A DNA stretch of 64,000 nucleotides from Neisseria animaloris (GCF_900637855.1 NZ_LR134440.1:1178001-1242000), one strand, 5' to 3'; positions 42,510 through 51,641 are shown, numbered from the stretch's first letter. Made by a program: numbers and translations. The notes: generated from the letters alone by a model not told the origin.

Positions 42510-45500
42510 ATGACAAAATACCCTTTAAAAACCATAGTGATTTGTTTGAGCGTTTTATGGTATACCCCCTATGTGCGGGCGGCAGAAGAAGAAAACCAAC
42601 CGGTACAGGAAGCAACGCTGGGCACTGTCGAAGTAAAAGGTTCGCGGACTTCTAAAGACGAAAAAGGACGCAACCGCGTTTACACCCGCGAAGTAGTCAA
42701 CCTCTACAAAGGCAAACAAGAAGTAGAAACCTTCAAAGGCAATACCGTATCCGACCTCTTCAGCGGATTGGTAGGCGTATACAGCGGCGATGCCCGCAAC
42801 AGCGGCGCACTCGACCCCAATATCCGCGGGGTACAAGGACAGGGGAGGGTGCCGGTAACCATAGACGGTACCGAGCAGGCCATTACCGTATGGCGCGGCT
42901 ATGCGGGAACCAACAACCGCAACTATGTCGACCCCAATATCATCAGCAGCGTTTACGTTGAAAAAGGCCCTTCTTTCAGCCGTGATGCCAAAAGCGGCAT
43001 AGGCGGTTCTGTTGCCCTCAAAACCATCGATGCCGACGACATCGTGCCGGAAGGCCAGAAATACGGACTTGAAATCAAAGCCGAAACTTCCTCCAATTCC
43101 ATCAAACCGCGGCAAAACGCCTACGAAAAATCGGTGGATTACCGTACCCTACCCTATCCTGAAGTTTCCACCGGCGGCATTTGGCGCGCTCTTTTAGACG
43201 ATACCGACCGCGTCGACCAACGCTTCGGCGGGCGCAACAAATTTTTTGAAGACAAAGCCTACCGCATTGCAGCCGCCACCAAACAGGAAAACTTCGATGC
43301 CGTAATTGCCTATGCCTACCGCAATAAAGGCAATTATTTTTCCGGCAAAAAAGGCGCGCAACGCTACGGCTACATCGGGCCGTGGACACAGGAAACCTTA
43401 GACGAGCTCAAACGTCTGCAAGAGGATGCCGCCTCACGGGGGGAGAATTTCTTCGGTGGCAAAAACATGCTGGGTGCTCCCGATATCGCCAAAATCGGCC
43501 TGTTTTACCACCCCGGCGGCGAAGTAAGCAACACCTCGCTCGAAACCAAATCATGGCTGGGCAAAACCACTTTCCGCCTGCCCAACCGCCAAACACTGAA
43601 ATTCGGCCTGCGCCACACCGATACCGTATTCGGCGAAGTGATGCCCTCGCGCATTATCGGGCCGATTTCTTGGGATGCAAAAGTACTCAACAAAATCGCC
43701 GAATGGCCCGATGCCAAAGTCAAACAAAAATCATACAACATCGACTATACCTGGAAACCCGAAGGCAGCCGCTGGATAGATTTCCATGCCACCTTGTGGA
43801 CAACGCGCACCAAATCCAAAACCAACACGGCAGGCGGTTCTCCGGGCGATACCCTTTATGAAGACCATGTATTCCAACGTGCTCTTGAAGAATGGCGCGC
43901 ATGGCAGCAACACTCTCCCGAAGTGCGCCGTCAATTGATCGAAGCCGGTGTAAAACCGCCCTCTCCTCCGACCCTCACCACCCCAAACACCAACGGCCGC
44001 TTCAACACCATCGAAGGCCAAGCCTATTACGCCAACAATACACGCACCGGTTTTCACTTTTCCAACCAAATGAAACTACATAACAAGCTCGCACTCACAC
44101 TGCTGGGCGATTTTCAAAACGAAAAGCTCTCTTCGAGGGATAATTTTTCAGAAGAGTTGGCCGACGGCGGCAAATACCAGAAAGAAAGAGACGACAACAT
44201 CTTGCGTCCAAACTACCAGCTCAACGAATTGGGCGTGCCCCGCAACGGCAAACGCCGCGAATACAATTTGGGCTTCAATTTCAAATACGACCCCTTCCAC
44301 TGGCTGAGCCTCACTGCCGGCGCACGCTACACCAATTTTTCCATACAGGATTACAGCAAACCGCTCAAAACCGGCTTGGACAAATACGGCCTGCCGCTAT
44401 TGATGAACAGAGGCATAATGCACGATTTTTCCCGCGTTGCCACCGAAAAAGAATATGCCGATTACCTGCATGCCGCCAAAATCATCAACGGCGGCGACTA
44501 TGGATATGACAACCCCGCACTTGAAAAAGCATTTAAGAAAATAAAAATCGAAGACGGCGTGCCTTGGCTTGACCGCCCCACGCTGAATACCATGGCCGAC
44601 TCCGACCCTGAAATTGCAGCCTTGGTCAATTCGCTGAAATTTGCTTGGCTGAAAGATACCTCAGGCCGTCTGAATATGAAAAACAACCCGCTAACCAATG
44701 GCAGCATACCCGATCTGCATGCTTGGGTTCCCAATCCTGCCTACAATCCCGCCGATCCTGCCAGCCCACGCATGGTAAGGAAATACCGGGGTGATGGTTC
44801 TGTTTATAAAACCCCGATGACCGATGCCGAACGGAAACTTGCCCGAAAGCAAAGCGGCAACGGCTGGACACCCGCTTTTTCCGCCACCGTCCACTTCACC
44901 GACAAAGCCCGTGCCTACCTGCGCTACACCGAAAGCCTGCGCTATCCCAGCATTTTCGAAGGTACTTACGGATTTTCCACTGCCGCCGGCACCTTCGCCC
45001 GCGCGGGCTACGGCTGGAAGCCCGAACACGCCAAAAACTGGGAAGTAGGCTACATCCACGATTTGACCGGCCTGTTCCCCAAAATGCGCCAAGCCGATTT
45101 CCGCATCAACTATTTCCACAATAAAACCGAAAATGTAATCGACCGTGATGAAAATCTCGAATTCGAACAATTCGACAAACACATCCGCAGCGGTGTGGAA
45201 TTGCAGGCACGCTTCGACACCGGACGCTTCTTCGGCGGCATAGGCGTATTGAGGAATTTAAAGAACAAAATGTGCGATGATTCTTTCGGTTTGACCTGGC
45301 AGCTTTCAGATGACCGGTTGAGCGGTATCTCCATCGGCAACTACATCAAAAAAAGAGAATGGTTGAGGGCACCTTCCTGCAACCACGGCGGTCTGACCGA
45401 TTCAGGGTATCTGGCCACCGCCATCCAGCCGCGCTGGTCGGTAGATGCCGATTTGGGCGGGCGCTTTTTCAAAAACAAACTCGAAACCGGTGTACGCCTG

Positions 45501-45785
45501 CATTATCACAGCCGCGTTTACAAAAACCGTAACGATGCTTGGCGGCCTTATTGGCAGGATTACAATAAATTGAAGGGTACAGACCACAAACCGAGCTACA
45601 ACGACATGCGTTGGCAACCCGCGGCAGTATGGGATGCTTATCTGCGCTATAAAATCGGCAAGCACTTCACAGCCGAACTGGTGGGTACCAACTTAACCGA
45701 CCGTTACTACCTCGACCCCTTAAGCCGTTCCTACCTGCCCGCTCCCGGCAGGGGCATACGTGTGGGCATCAGCGGCAAATTCTAA
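42510..45785 (+). CDS. TonB-dependent haem/hemophore receptor, HphR-like
   Basis: A 1091-residue outer-membrane receptor. Signal peptide MTKYPLKTIVICLSVLWYTPYVRA, then a TonB box (ATLGTVEVKGS), the plug domain (NTVSDLFSGLVGVYSGDARN, DPNIRGVQGQGRVPVTIDGT, SSVYVEKGPSFSRDAKSGIGG) and a 22-strand barrel ending GIRVGISGKF with terminal Phe. It is larger than classic siderophore receptors, with long extracellular loops, as in receptors for host or hemophore proteins (TdfH, HphR). The next gene encodes a hemophilin-like secreted protein, which makes haem delivery the best guess. GGAGTCCCC precedes the start. Confidence 0.82.
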   Translation: MTKYPLKTIVICLSVLWYTPYVRAAEEENQPVQEATLGTVEVKGSRTSKDEKGRNRVYTREVVNLYKGKQEVETFKGNTVSDLFSGLVGVYSGDARNSGALDPNIRGVQGQGRVPVTIDGTEQAITVWRGYAGTNNRNYVDPNIISSVYVEKGPSFSRDAKSGIGGSVALKTIDADDIVPEGQKYGLEIKAETSSNSIKPRQNAYEKSVDYRTLPYPEVSTGGIWRALLDDTDRVDQRFGGRNKFFEDKAYRIAAATKQENFDAVIAYAYRNKGNYFSGKKGAQRYGYIGPWTQETLDELKRLQEDAASRGENFFGGKNMLGAPDIAKIGLFYHPGGEVSNTSLETKSWLGKTTFRLPNRQTLKFGLRHTDTVFGEVMPSRIIGPISWDAKVLNKIAEWPDAKVKQKSYNIDYTWKPEGSRWIDFHATLWTTRTKSKTNTAGGSPGDTLYEDHVFQRALEEWRAWQQHSPEVRRQLIEAGVKPPSPPTLTTPNTNGRFNTIEGQAYYANNTRTGFHFSNQMKLHNKLALTLLGDFQNEKLSSRDNFSEELADGGKYQKERDDNILRPNYQLNELGVPRNGKRREYNLGFNFKYDPFHWLSLTAGARYTNFSIQDYSKPLKTGLDKYGLPLLMNRGIMHDFSRVATEKEYADYLHAAKIINGGDYGYDNPALEKAFKKIKIEDGVPWLDRPTLNTMADSDPEIAALVNSLKFAWLKDTSGRLNMKNNPLTNGSIPDLHAWVPNPAYNPADPASPRMVRKYRGDGSVYKTPMTDAERKLARKQSGNGWTPAFSATVHFTDKARAYLRYTESLRYPSIFEGTYGFSTAAGTFARAGYGWKPEHAKNWEVGYIHDLTGLFPKMRQADFRINYFHNKTENVIDRDENLEFEQFDKHIRSGVELQARFDTGRFFGGIGVLRNLKNKMCDDSFGLTWQLSDDRLSGISIGNYIKKREWLRAPSCNHGGLTDSGYLATAIQPRWSVDADLGGRFFKNKLETGVRLHYHSRVYKNRNDAWRPYWQDYNKLKGTDHKPSYNDMRWQPAAVWDAYLRYKIGKHFTAELVGTNLTDRYYLDPLSRSYLPAPGRGIRVGISGKF

Positions 45786-45799
45786 ACAGCTTGCCCGGA

Positions 45800-45844
45800 C
45801 TTTGAGGCCGTCTGAAAACCGTTTTCAGACGGCCTCAAAGTTTT
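45800..45844 (+). terminator. Strong DUS-pair terminator of the receptor gene
   Basis: CTTTGAGGCCGTCTGAAAAC and its complement meet around a two-base centre, followed by TTTT. With a 19-20 bp stem it should separate receptor and hemophore transcription. Confidence 0.88.
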
Positions 45845-45989
45845 AAAGGCTCTATCCCCTCCAAACAGACAACCGGCATTTAAACACCCGGCCGATTTAC
45901 CCTGCCTTCAAGCTGTCAACCATTCCAAGCACAAGGTAAACAGACAATATAAATTCAGCATAACCAACTGTAATAAAAGTGATTTTTAT

Positions 45990-46017
45990 TTGCATAATAT
46001 TTTTTAGAAGGTATAAT
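45990..46017 (+). promoter_or_regulatory. Promoter of the hemophilin-like gene
   Basis: TTGCAT, a 16-base spacer and a perfect TATAAT. It gives the secreted protein its own transcript. I see no convincing Fur box overlapping it. Confidence 0.65.
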
Positions 46018-46146
46018 CACTACACCTTTCAGCAAAATAAAATACCGTTTATCTCAATTACAGCATCGAAAAAGCCCGAAACAAAGGCAGCAAAGCGGAA
46101 AGGTATCTAGTATCTAATCGTTCAAATATTTTTAAGGAGTTTGACT

Positions 46147-47031
46147 ATGAAACAAACACAACTGATCTTGGCATTAGGCGCAATGTTTGCCGCTTCGGCT
46201 GCCATGGCTCTGCCCGGCGGATTTAAATCCAACCCCGCGGGAGCAACATCTGTATCCGACCAACGTGAAGCAGTCAAACATATTGCCGCCACAGTCGAAG
46301 ACAAAGGTAAAGATGCAGGGAAAGCCGCGATTTATGTACGTGATCAAAATGCCAAACCTTCAAATCCCAATAAAGGCCTTGCCAACAATACTCACGTATC
46401 ATTTGCCAAGATCGACAGAACCGCAAACAACTTCTTTGTAAAAACTTTTGCCAAGAGCGTCTTGGGCAAAGACAAAAACGGTGTAACCGTAGCCCAGCTT
46501 TACCGCATGAAGGGTGTGGTATGGGACAATATCCCCAAAATGCCGGATCATTCCCACTTAGGCCGCCTTTCTTACGCAAAAGCAGGTAATTTGGACGTTT
46601 ACTTCGGAGATTGGGCAAGCGTGCCTTCCGGAGCGAAAGCCAACACCGCAGGCACCAACTACACGGTGTTCTACAGCGGCACCGGCAAAACCACCAACCT
46701 GCCCACCGGCGGCAAAGCCACTTATGCGGTTAAAGGCATCAACAACCATGTAAGCCAAGGTACCGCAGTCTTGACAGGCAACCTCACCGCCGACTTCGGC
46801 GCTAAAAAACTCAACGGCACGATTGCCCGCCCCGGCTTAAGCATTGCCATCAACAACGCCGCCATCAATACCAAAGCCGCCTCATTTAGCGGTGCAGCCA
46901 AAGCGAATAACAGCGTAAACGGCAAAACCCACGGTCATTTCTTCGGTAACGGTGGCGCAGCCATTGCCGGTATAGCCGATTTCGGTAAGAACCATAAATT
47001 CAATACTGCATTCGGCGGCACCAAGAAATAA
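46147..47031 (+). CDS. Hemophilin-like secreted hemophore, Slam-dependent type
   Basis: A 294-residue exported protein with signal peptidase I signal MKQTQLILALGAMFAASAAMA and no lipobox. The N-terminal half (about 25-160) should be the ligand handle, with candidate haem ligands in MPDHSHLGRL (His135, His137). The C-terminal half looks like the small beta-barrel of Slam substrates (TbpB and HphA type): LPTGGKATYAVKGIN, VLTGNLTADFGAKKLNGTI, GHFFGNGGAAIAGI and the end FNTAFGGTKK. With the receptor upstream it fits the hemophilin/HphA-HphR pattern of Haemophilus and Acinetobacter. TAAGGAG precedes ATG 46147. No Slam gene adjoins it. Confidence 0.72.
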   Translation: MKQTQLILALGAMFAASAAMALPGGFKSNPAGATSVSDQREAVKHIAATVEDKGKDAGKAAIYVRDQNAKPSNPNKGLANNTHVSFAKIDRTANNFFVKTFAKSVLGKDKNGVTVAQLYRMKGVVWDNIPKMPDHSHLGRLSYAKAGNLDVYFGDWASVPSGAKANTAGTNYTVFYSGTGKTTNLPTGGKATYAVKGINNHVSQGTAVLTGNLTADFGAKKLNGTIARPGLSIAINNAAINTKAASFSGAAKANNSVNGKTHGHFFGNGGAAIAGIADFGKNHKFNTAFGGTKK

Positions 47032-47406
47032 CAACATTTTATGAATGACTCGAACAGCGGGCAGGCGGCCTGCACACCCTGCCCGCACACAAACTGAATA
47101 CTATAAAGACTTCCCAAAAAAACTTTGAAATAAACGATGAAATTGCCGGCGCTGCCGAACTTCGTTTATTTACAACGATGCCGCGTATCAAATGGATTAC
47201 GCGGCAGTTTCAGTTAAGCGTATGGATCAGATGATTCTTACCCAAGCCGGTTAAACAATAAGGCCGTCTGAAAAATCTTTCAGACGGCCTCTGTAATACT
47301 CCAGAGATAAAAATCCTATTAAAAACAACATCCCCTTCACCGTTTAAAACCGTGCTGTGCTATAATCCGCCGTCTTCCTACTCACTCAGATACAAGAAAA
47401 ACGATT
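47032..47406. other. Intergenic region after the hemophore gene
   Basis: About 375 bp. A GC-rich hairpin at 47057-47087 (GCGGGCAGG ... CCTGCCCGC) lacks a T tract; a DUS-pair terminator lies at 47261-47290. No gene was seen. Confidence 0.55.
47261..47290 (+). terminator. DUS-pair terminator after the hemophore gene
   Basis: AGGCCGTCTGAAA-AATC-TTTCAGACGGCCT. It is 230 bp past the hemophore stop, so the 3' end would be long unless the earlier hairpin acts first. Confidence 0.7.
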
Positions 47407-47787
47407 ATGAGAAAACTTTTTACCCTTTTGATTTTATTATGCTCTTCCTTAACTTGGGCACAACGTGCCATCCCTGAAGACATGAATGTGGCCGTCTTAA
47501 AACAAGTGGCCTATCCGCAGGTGGTGTTGAGCAACGGCGGTGTTCCATGGTTGAAAATCCTCACTTTGGGCTGGCTCGACAACAACGTTTCCGCCTTCAA
47601 CATCACTCCCGATCTACGTATCAGAGATGAACGAAACCGCTTTATCGTGCGCGGCAAACTCACTGCACAAACCGGTAAAACTGTTGCCATACGGCGGAAT
47701 GCCGAAGGCAGTATCAACGAAATCTGGATACTGACCGAAGGCGAAAAAGAAGCCGTTAAACGCCGTGCCGCTGCCAACCAACAATAA
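47407..47787 (+). CDS. Small exported protein of unknown function
   Basis: A 126-residue protein with signal peptide MRKLFTLLILLCSSLTWA and a mature part (QRAIPEDMNVAVLKQVAYPQ, then KILTLGWLDNNVSAFNITPD, DERNRFIVRGKLTAQTGKTV) that looks beta-rich. I do not recognise a named family. It is 18 bp upstream of miaB on the same strand, so it is probably co-transcribed, though no functional link is obvious. It likely resides in the periplasm. Confidence 0.8.
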   Translation: MRKLFTLLILLCSSLTWAQRAIPEDMNVAVLKQVAYPQVVLSNGGVPWLKILTLGWLDNNVSAFNITPDLRIRDERNRFIVRGKLTAQTGKTVAIRRNAEGSINEIWILTEGEKEAVKRRAAANQQ

Positions 47788-47805
47788 TCCCTTTATCCTT
47801 ACAAC

Positions 47806-49125
47806 ATGAAAAAAGTATTTATCCGCACCTTCGGCTGTCAAATGAACGAGTATGACAGCGAAAAAATGCTGTCGGTGCTTGCCGAAGGCGACGAGCTGGT
47901 GCAAGTCAGCGAGGCCGAAGAAGCCGACATCATTCTGTTCAACACCTGCTCCGTGCGCGAAAAAGCGCAGGAAAAAGTGTTTTCCGACTTAGGCCGCATC
48001 AAACCTTTAAAAGCCAAAAACCCTAATTTAATCATAGGGGTGGGCGGCTGTGTGGCTTCTCAGGAAGGCGAAGCGATTGTGAAACGCGCGCCTTATGTAG
48101 ACGTGGTGTTCGGCCCGCAAACCCTGCACCGCCTGCCGCAGATGATTGTGGATAAAGAAACCACCGGCCTCTCGCAAGTGGATATTTCCTTCCCCGAAAT
48201 CGAAAAATTCGACCATCTGCCCCCCGCCCGCGTGGAAGGCGGCAGCGCGTTCGTATCGATTATGGAAGGCTGCTCGAAATATTGCAGCTTCTGCGTGGTG
48301 CCCTACACCCGCGGCGAAGAGTTTTCGCGCCCGTTGAATGACGTACTCACCGAAATCGCCAATCTCGCCCAGCAAGGCGTGAAAGAAATCAACCTGCTGG
48401 GGCAAAACGTGAACGCCTACCGCGGTGCGATGGACGACGGCGGCATTTGCGACTTCGCCACCTTGCTACGTATCGTGCATGAAATCCCCGGCATCGAGCG
48501 TATGCGTTTCACCACCAGCCACCCGCGCGAGTTTTCCGATGCGATTATCGAATGCTACCGCGACCTGCCCAAGCTGGTATCGCATCTGCACCTGCCGGTG
48601 CAAAGCGGTTCCGACCGCGTGTTGAGCGCGATGAAACGCGGCTATACCGCACTGGAATATAAATCCATCATCCGCAAACTGCGCGCCATCCGCCCCGATT
48701 TGTGCTTAAGCTCCGACTTTATTGTCGGCTTCCCCGGCGAAACCGAACGCGAATTCGAGCAAACGCTGAAACTGGTAAAAGATGTTGCCTTCGATTTGAG
48801 CTTTGTCTTCATTTACAGCCCGCGCCCCGGCACACCGGCCGCCAACCTGCCCGACGACACGCCGCATGAAGAAAAAGTGCGCCGTTTGGAGGCTTTGAAC
48901 GAAGTAATCGAAGCCGAAACCGCCCGCATCAACCAAAGCATGCTCGGCACAATACAACGCTGCTTGGTGGAAGGTATTTCCAAAAAAGACCCCGACCAAC
49001 TGCAAGCACGCACCGCCAACAACCGCGTAGTGAACTTCACCGGCAATCCGCGCCTGATTAATGAAATGGTGGATTTGAAGATTACCGAGGCCTACACCTT
49101 CTCTCTTCGCGGAGAAATCGTATAG
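47806..49125 (+). CDS. miaB: tRNA-2-methylthio-N6-dimethylallyladenosine synthase
   Basis: A 439-residue radical-SAM methylthiotransferase that converts i6A37 to ms2i6A37 in tRNAs reading UNN codons. The three N-terminal cluster cysteines are in [17 protein letters not shown] and VGGCVAS; the radical-SAM cluster is CSKYCSFC in [19 protein letters not shown]. The C-terminal TRAM domain ([20 protein letters not shown]) is present. Its stop is 16 bp from the Correia-like element, which would sit in the 3' untranslated region of its mRNA. Confidence 0.97.
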   Translation: MKKVFIRTFGCQMNEYDSEKMLSVLAEGDELVQVSEAEEADIILFNTCSVREKAQEKVFSDLGRIKPLKAKNPNLIIGVGGCVASQEGEAIVKRAPYVDVVFGPQTLHRLPQMIVDKETTGLSQVDISFPEIEKFDHLPPARVEGGSAFVSIMEGCSKYCSFCVVPYTRGEEFSRPLNDVLTEIANLAQQGVKEINLLGQNVNAYRGAMDDGGICDFATLLRIVHEIPGIERMRFTTSHPREFSDAIIECYRDLPKLVSHLHLPVQSGSDRVLSAMKRGYTALEYKSIIRKLRAIRPDLCLSSDFIVGFPGETEREFEQTLKLVKDVAFDLSFVFIYSPRPGTPAANLPDDTPHEEKVRRLEALNEVIEAETARINQSMLGTIQRCLVEGISKKDPDQLQARTANNRVVNFTGNPRLINEMVDLKITEAYTFSLRGEIV

Positions 49126-49140
49126 CTGTGAAACTGAATC

Positions 49141-49258
49141 TTTTATACTGCGTTGGCTCGCCTTAGCTCAAAGAGAACGATTTTGTAAGCCGCTGAAGCG
49201 GCAACAAAATCAATTCCGTACTATCTGTACTGTCTGCGGCTCGCCGCCTTGTATAAAA
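49141..49258. repeat. Correia-like repeat element (CREE-type), copy 1
   Basis: A 118-bp element whose interior closely follows the neisserial Correia repeat: GCGTTGGCTCGCCTTAGCTC, AAAGAGAACGATT, a central hairpin (GCCGCTGAAGCGGC), then TTCCGTACTATCTGTACTGT and CTGCGGC. The ends are TTTTATAC and GTATAAAA in inverted orientation rather than the classical TATAGTGGATTAA. It lies right after miaB. Such elements can be cut by RNase III, bind IHF or carry promoters. Confidence 0.85.
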
Positions 49259-49320
49259 ACCTCATTTTCACAGCCATAAGTGCCGAATCGTAATCATCAT
49301 TTACGGTAAGCATCAAACAA

Positions 49321-49354
49321 GAGGCCGTCTGAAAAAAATTTTTCAGACGGCCTC
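49321..49354 (-). terminator. DUS-pair terminator of the GlcG/HbpS gene
   Basis: GAGGCCGTCTGAAAAAA and its exact complement form a perfect 34-base palindrome, directly after the minus-strand gene. Confidence 0.75.
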
Positions 49355-49369
49355 TACCGTTATCGCCAT

Positions 49370-49867
49370 TTACCAACGGCCAAGTAACGCTTTGGCACCG
49401 GCTTTGGCCACACTTTCATCTTCTTCCACCGTGCCCCCGCTCACGCCGATACCGCCGATAATCGTGCCTTTTCTATCAGTGAGCAGTTCGCCGCCGCCGA
49501 AAATCACCAACCCGCCGTTGGTCGATTCGATACCGAACAGCGGCTGCCCCGGCTGCGACGCTTTGCCCAAGTCGCGGGTGGACATATTGAAATAACGTGC
49601 GGTACGCGCTTTGCGTTCGGCGATGTCTATGCTGCCCAAAAACGCATCATCCATGCGAGCAAACGCTTTCAGATTGCCGCCTGCATCTACAACGGCAATA
49701 TTCATCGGCACTTTCATGGTTTCGGCTTTCTTCAATGCCGCCTGAACCACCGCCTGCGCCTGCCCCAGCGTGATATCGCCCGGCAAGGTTTTGGTCAGCC
49801 CGGAAGATGCGGCGGGGTAAGCCAAAAATAATGAGAATAACCATACAGCCACTTTGGAATTACGCAT
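49370..49867 (-). CDS. Secreted GlcG/HbpS family protein
   Basis: A 165-residue protein of the GlcG/HbpS (haem-degrading, DUF336) family with a signal peptide (MRNSKVAVWLFSLFLAYPAASS). The core ITLGQAQAVVQAALKKAETM, NIAVVDAGGNLKAFARMDDA, and the glycine-rich GIESTNGGLVIFGGGELL and IIGGIGVSGGTVEEDESVAKAG are diagnostic. Family members include the Streptomyces haem sensor HbpS and cytoplasmic GlcG; binding to haem is possible but not readable here. GAGGAGAG precedes the start. Its place next to parA looks incidental. Confidence 0.88.
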   Translation of the reverse strand: MRNSKVAVWLFSLFLAYPAASSGLTKTLPGDITLGQAQAVVQAALKKAETMKVPMNIAVVDAGGNLKAFARMDDAFLGSIDIAERKARTARYFNMSTRDLGKASQPGQPLFGIESTNGGLVIFGGGELLTDRKGTIIGGIGVSGGTVEEDESVAKAGAKALLGRW

Positions 49868-49972
49868 GTTTCTCTCCTCAAAAATGAACGGCCTTTTTCA
49901 TTGATTTAAAACCCTTTTTTTATTTAGGTCAAGAAACAGGATCAAGAAACTCTCCAACTAACTGTGCATTCG

Positions 49973-50006
49973 AAAGGCCGTCTGAAAAACCTCTTCAGAC
50001 GGCCTC
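49973..50006 (-). terminator. DUS-pair terminator of parA
   Basis: AAGGCCGTCTGAA / TTCAGACGGCCT, about 25 bp past the parA stop. Confidence 0.7.
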
Positions 50007-50029
50007 TTTACCAATAACCCATAGGAATG

Positions 50030-50797
50030 TCATTTTACTCTTTGCAGTAACTCTTCTGCCAATTCCAAATAAGCCACCGTACCTTTGGCTTTCGCATCAT
50101 AAGCCAGTGCGGGCATACCGTGGCTGGGCGCTTCGGCCAACCGCACATTGCGCGGAATAGTCGTTTCAAAAAGCTGTTCGCCGAAATGCGCCTGTAATTG
50201 TTCCGACACTTCCTGCGACAGGCGGCTGCGGCTGTCGTAAAGCGTGCGTACGATACCGATAATATCCAGTTCGGGATTGATCGCTTGGCGGATTTTGCGC
50301 ACCGTAGCCACCAAATCGGAAATACCTTCCAATGCATAATATTCGCATACCATCGGCACGATCACGCCGTTGGCGGCCACCAAACCGTTTAAGGTCAGCA
50401 AAGTCAGCGTGGGCGGGCAATCGAGCAAAACGAAATCGTAATCGTCCGCTACTTCGGCCAGCGCATTTTTCAGACGCATTTCACGGGCGATTTCCTGCAC
50501 CAGTTCCACTTCGGCCCCCGCCAATGCACGGTTGGCAGCCAACACATCATAACCGCCCGCCTCGCTGCGGATAATCGCATCTTCCACTTTCGCATCACCC
50601 AATAAAATTTGGTAAACACCGCTGTGGATATTGCTTTTATTGATACCGCTGCCGGTAGTGGCATTACCTTGCGGGTCAAGGTCAATCACCAGTACCCGTT
50701 TACCATAGTGTGCCAGCGAAGCCGCCAGATTGACTACCGTTGTCGTTTTGCCTACGCCGCCTTTCTGGTTGGCGACAGCAATAATATTTGTGCCCAT
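50030..50797 (-). CDS. parA: Chromosome partitioning ATPase ParA (Soj)
   Basis: A 255-residue ParA with the deviant Walker A motif KGGVGKTTT (about 11-19), LVIDLDPQGNATTG and DFVLLDCPPTLTLLT. It drives origin segregation with ParB and parS. The order mnmG, rsmG, parA is the common origin-proximal cluster, but the gene after parA is not parB; ParB must be encoded elsewhere. No parS-like TGTTTCACGTGAAACA was seen in the window. Confidence 0.95.
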   Translation of the reverse strand: MGTNIIAVANQKGGVGKTTTVVNLAASLAHYGKRVLVIDLDPQGNATTGSGINKSNIHSGVYQILLGDAKVEDAIIRSEAGGYDVLAANRALAGAEVELVQEIAREMRLKNALAEVADDYDFVLLDCPPTLTLLTLNGLVAANGVIVPMVCEYYALEGISDLVATVRKIRQAINPELDIIGIVRTLYDSRSRLSQEVSEQLQAHFGEQLFETTIPRNVRLAEAPSHGMPALAYDAKAKGTVAYLELAEELLQRVK

Positions 50798-50860
50798 CTG
50801 CGTTTAAACCTGTGTATTCTGAAGTTGGCTGAATTGTACCGTTATTTGCAGTTTAATGGT

Positions 50861-50900
50861 ATGAAGGCCGTCTGAAAAACAGCTTTCAGACGGCCTTCAT
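50861..50900 (-). terminator. DUS-pair terminator of rsmG
   Basis: ATGAAGGCCGTCTGAAA ... TTTCAGACGGCCTTCAT, a 17-bp stem between rsmG and parA, suggesting that parA has its own promoter. Confidence 0.8.
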
Positions 50901-50915
50901 TTAAAGTTTTTTGTT

Positions 50916-51542
50916 TTATTTCTTAGGCTTCATCACCACCATGTGCCGCTCGGCATCAAGCTGCGGCACTTCGAGTTTGTCTACGCAAACCACTTCCACA
51001 TCAGCCGGCACATGCTCCAATTCTTCATACGGATACACGCCCTTCATCGCCGCCCAATAACCGTTTTCGTTCAGCAAATGCTTAGTCAACGCGATAAAGT
51101 CCGCCAACTCTGCAAACGCGCGGCTGGTTACCACGTCCACTTTCTTATCGTACATCGCTTCCACACGGCCGCTGGCAACGGTTACGTTGTTCAACCCCAA
51201 CTCAATCACGGCCTGTTGCAGAAACGTGGTTTTTTTGGTGTTGGAATCCAGCAGCGTAATCTGCAAATCGGGGCGGCAAATCGCAGTGGGAATGCCCGGC
51301 ATACCGCCGCCGGAACCCACATCCATCAACGTTTTCGCTTCTTTCACATACGGCAGCAGCGTCAAGCTGTCGAGGATGTGGTGGCTGATCATCGTATTTT
51401 CATCGCGCAATGCGGTCAGGTTGTAGGTGCTGTTCCATTTTTTCAGCAAGGAAACATATTCGAGCAGCAGCAACTGCTGCGCGGTGGAAAGCTCGAGGCC
51501 GAGTTTTTGCAGGCCGTCTTGTAATTTTTGTTTGTTGTCCAT
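50916..51542 (-). CDS. rsmG: 16S rRNA (guanine527-N7)-methyltransferase
   Basis: The 208-residue RsmG (GidB) methylates G527 of 16S rRNA; its loss gives low-level streptomycin resistance in other bacteria. The SAM motif LMDVGSGGGMPGIPTAI and the ITLLDSNTKKTTFLQ segment are clear. ATG 51542 is preceded by GGGATGG. It follows mnmG after 99 bp, the usual gidA-gidB order. Confidence 0.95.
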   Translation of the reverse strand: MDNKQKLQDGLQKLGLELSTAQQLLLLEYVSLLKKWNSTYNLTALRDENTMISHHILDSLTLLPYVKEAKTLMDVGSGGGMPGIPTAICRPDLQITLLDSNTKKTTFLQQAVIELGLNNVTVASGRVEAMYDKKVDVVTSRAFAELADFIALTKHLLNENGYWAAMKGVYPYEELEHVPADVEVVCVDKLEVPQLDAERHMVVMKPKK

Positions 51543-51641
51543 TTGTATCCATCCCACTTAATTTGTATGAATCTTAGCTGAAAACGGCTCCGTGTTGGTT
51601 GATTTATTTGATAGGCCGTCTGAAAAAGAATTCATATGGAA

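Larger units (their letters stand above)
45786..46146. other. Region between receptor and hemophore genes
   Basis: About 360 bp with the receptor terminator (45800-45840), the hemophore promoter (45990-46017) and a leader of roughly 120 nt. No gene. Confidence 0.6.

Noticed and set aside
45941-46017. A possible Fur box overlapping the hemophore promoter
   Set aside because: The AT-rich sequence gives only scattered matches to the consensus, no better than other AT-rich gaps here.
47057-47087. GC-rich hairpin as the hemophore terminator
   Set aside because: Stem is good but no T tract follows on either strand; the DUS pair at 47261 is a better terminator.
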